From Methanomassiliicoccaceae archaeon UBA72 (lineage in GTDB: Archaea; Thermoplasmatota; Thermoplasmata; Methanomassiliicoccales; Methanomethylophilaceae): 6,321 nt of DNA. The stretch lies in assembly GCA_002509405.1 (NCBI GenBank), contig DAVO01000034.1:1-6321 (forward strand), given 5' to 3'. A program made the position numbers and the translations under genes. Each line of letters begins with the position of its first letter. Positions within the stretch are counted from its first letter, which is position 1. The notes below the pieces were generated by a model, which was given only the letters and a program-made list of their open reading frames with translations, was not told the DNA's origin and searched no databases. Shown one piece after another: positions 4,884 to 6,321 of this stretch.

Positions 4884-5635
4884 AGGCGGGACCCTACAAG
4901 CCGATGAAATTCGAGGACCTCACAGAGGTCTACAGGGAGGAAAAGTCCAAAAACCTCCTTTCCGAAGTGAGGAGCGACCTGTATCCCGCCATGTCGTCCC
5001 TCCTGGTCTCGCTAAGGGCGGAATACGACCGTTTCCTGTCTAAGGACCCGGATTCCATAATGTGCGAGGGGGCTAACCAGCGCCGCAAGAAGGCGAACCG
5101 CCTGGCAAGGGAGATCGTCTCCCTGAGGATGCTCAAGATAAGTTCCATGGCCCTAAGGGCCGCCTCGGGCGCCCAGAGCGTCACGGACGTCCTGACTCCG
5201 GAGGAGAAGACCTATTACGCCGTCATACTTGACGCCTCCAACGCCCACATGTCGTCCATCGACAGGATGACGGGGCAGGTGAAGTACGAGATAAGGCCTA
5301 TCGACGCCCCCCAGGAAGTGATGGCGCCCGTTCCGAAGGCTCCGGAGCCGCCGCAGACGCTGAAGGACGTCCCGGTGTTCGACGACGGGCCGGATGACTT
5401 CTTCGACGGGGAGGAGGAAGAGATCATCTCGTCCCCTCGGGAACCCGTACAGGAGGAAGAGGAGAGGGAGGAGCCGGACCGCGTGCTCATAAGGATTCTC
5501 GAGGACCTGCCCGTGTTCGCGGGACCGGACCGCGACTACGACCTGAAGAGGGAAGACCTGGTCACCATGCCGAAAAGCATGGCTGACGCGCTCATCTCCA
5601 GAAGCAGGGCCGTGCTGGTCAGGCCCTCGCCCTGA
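4880..5635 (+). CDS. gins51: DNA replication factor GINS, archaeal Gins51-type
   Basis: Subunit of the archaeal GINS complex, which joins MCM and the Cdc45/GAN (RecJ-like) protein in the replicative helicase. The protein has 251 residues. Residues about 9-136 form the helical A domain (MKFEDLTEVYREE at its start, basic RRKKANRLAREIVSLRMLK at 68-86). Residues 142-199 form an acidic, proline-rich, probably disordered linker. The small beta-rich B domain is C-terminal, with VLIRILEDLPVFAGPDRDYD (202-221) and LVTMPKSMADALISRSRAVL (227-246). The A-then-B order is that of Gins51 rather than Gins23. ATG 4880 fits a leaderless mRNA from the TATA element near 4850; ATG 4904 is an alternative that removes eight residues. 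The end overlaps the convergent MBL gene by 17 bases. Archaeal GINS genes often sit beside primase, but here they do not. The linker may hold a repeat of the B-domain start. Confidence 0.92.
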   Translation: MQAGPYKPMKFEDLTEVYREEKSKNLLSEVRSDLYPAMSSLLVSLRAEYDRFLSKDPDSIMCEGANQRRKKANRLAREIVSLRMLKISSMALRAASGAQSVTDVLTPEEKTYYAVILDASNAHMSSIDRMTGQVKYEIRPIDAPQEVMAPVPKAPEPPQTLKDVPVFDDGPDDFFDGEEEEIISSPREPVQEEEEREEPDRVLIRILEDLPVFAGPDRDYDLKREDLVTMPKSMADALISRSRAVLVRPSP

Positions 5636-6321
5636 TCGTCCTGGTATCGCCAGGGAACTCCAGGCAGTCGATGTTGAAGCGTTTCTCGCCGATTATCCGC
5701 GCGACGGTGTCGCGTGCGGTGTCCGGCGTGTTGTTCGTCTTGCTGAGATGGGCAAGGAAGATCTTGCGCCCTTCCCGCCTGGTGCGCATTATAGCGTTGG
5801 CGCATGCGACGTTGGAAAGATGGCCTATGTCGCTGCCGATCAGCCTCTTGAGGCTGAGGGGATACGGACCATCGGTCAGCATGCGGTTGTCGTAGTTGGA
5901 TTCGATTATCGCCAGATCGGCGAGTGACAGGGCGTGTTCCACCTGATAGGTGAGTTTCCCGGTGTCGGTGGCGACCAGGATCCTGGTGCCGTCGACCTCG
6001 GTGAGGAAAGCGTTCGGGTCCGCCGCGTTGTGGGATGTTGGCAGCGGGGTTATGCTCATCCCGAACAGTTCGAAGGCCGCTCCCGTAGATATCGGCCTGT
6101 AGTCGACCTGCCCCAAACTGCAGGACTCGAAGGTGGGGACGTTGCAGTAGACGGGTATGTTCAGTTTCCTCGCCGTCGCCCCCGCCCCGGACACGTGGTC
6201 GCTGTGCTCGTGCGTGAGGAGCATCGCCTTCACCGACGAGGGGTCTATGCCCTCCTGGTCCATGAGTGCCAGTATCCTGCGGCAGCTTATGCCCGCATCT
6301 ATCATTATGGCCTCGCCGTCC
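5619..6321 (-). CDS. Metallo-beta-lactamase-fold hydrolase, YycJ/WalJ-like (5' end missing)
   Basis: A probable cytoplasmic metal-dependent hydrolase, by family a phosphodiesterase or DNA/RNA nuclease; the substrate is unknown. 233 residues are visible. The frame stays open to the right edge and reads DGEAIMIDAGISCRRI, which fits the family's second beta strand, so the Met at 6305 is internal and the start lies outside the window. Numbered from that Met: LLTHEHSDHVSG with the metal-binding HxHxDH (32-37), SHNAADP (91-97) with a further His, VATDTGKL (111-118) with a ligand Asp, ESNYDNRML (135-143), GHLSN (161-165) and LAHLSKTNN (184-192). The ESNYD, GHLSN and LAHLS set is that of YycJ/WalJ-type proteins. 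All metal ligands are present. The last 17 bases overlap the end of GINS on the other strand. Confidence 0.9.
   Translation of the reverse strand, partial: DGEAIMIDAGISCRRILALMDQEGIDPSSVKAMLLTHEHSDHVSGAGATARKLNIPVYCNVPTFESCSLGQVDYRPISTGAAFELFGMSITPLPTSHNAADPNAFLTEVDGTRILVATDTGKLTYQVEHALSLADLAIIESNYDNRMLTDGPYPLSLKRLIGSDIGHLSNVACANAIMRTRREGRKIFLAHLSKTNNTPDTARDTVARIIGEKRFNIDCLEFPGDTRTIRARA

Noticed and set aside
6303..6305. ATG as the start of the MBL gene
   Set aside because: The frame continues upstream to the window edge with family-like residues (DGEAIMIDAG), so this Met is internal and the gene is cut by the edge.
1..6321. Mobile elements, CRISPR arrays, tRNA or rRNA genes, defence islands
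   Set aside because: There is no transposase, regular direct repeat, tRNA-like structure or defence domain; nearly all of the window is covered by housekeeping or conserved archaeal genes.

Overview
The window looks like a stretch of an archaeal chromosome, most probably from the Thermoplasmata and possibly the Methanomassiliicoccales. The archaeal evidence is the pantoate kinase, the archaeal-type CoaBC, a Gins51-type replication factor, an archaeal-type prolyl-tRNA synthetase, DUF357 and small Toprim (UPF0292-like) proteins, and AT-rich TATA-like boxes about 25 bases before genes that mostly lack a ribosome binding site. All nine stop codons that can be read are TGA. This fits, but does not prove, a lineage that avoids TAG, such as the pyrrolysine-using Methanomassiliicoccales. 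The DNA is moderately GC-rich and very compact. The longest gene-free stretch is 92 bases, and there are no RNA genes, mobile elements or CRISPR arrays.

Layout. Positions 1-1057 (minus strand) hold prs (PRPP synthase), followed 4 bases later by the 5' end of proS, which runs off the left edge. A short divergent promoter region (1058-1149) separates prs from a lone plus-strand DUF357 gene (1150-1449). That gene meets the pantoate kinase gene tail to tail with a 17-base overlap. Positions 4069 down to 1433 (minus strand) form a tightly packed operon of tmk, coaBC and pantoate kinase with its own TATA-like box. Upstream of it lies another minus-strand pair, a DUF167 protein and a Toprim protein, coupled by an ATGA overlap (4789 to 4107). 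A short AT-rich element is shared between this pair and the divergent plus-strand GINS gene (4880-5635). GINS ends in a 17-base tail-to-tail overlap with a YycJ/WalJ-like metallo-beta-lactamase-fold gene, which runs off the right edge without its start.

Function. The genes are mostly housekeeping. Prs makes PRPP for nucleotides, ProS charges tRNA-Pro, and Tmk makes dTDP for DNA synthesis. Pantoate kinase and CoaBC are two steps of the archaeal coenzyme A pathway; the step between them (phosphopantothenate synthetase) is not here. GINS is part of the replicative helicase complex. DUF357, DUF167, the Toprim protein and the MBL protein have no firm role.

I see no clear new defence or mobile system. 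The most interesting signals are palindromes sitting between the predicted TATA box and the start codon at four promoters, a possible internal repeat in the GINS linker, the DUF167-Toprim pair facing GINS, archaeal-type changes in the CoaC active-site motifs, and two antisense gene overlaps of identical 17-base geometry.
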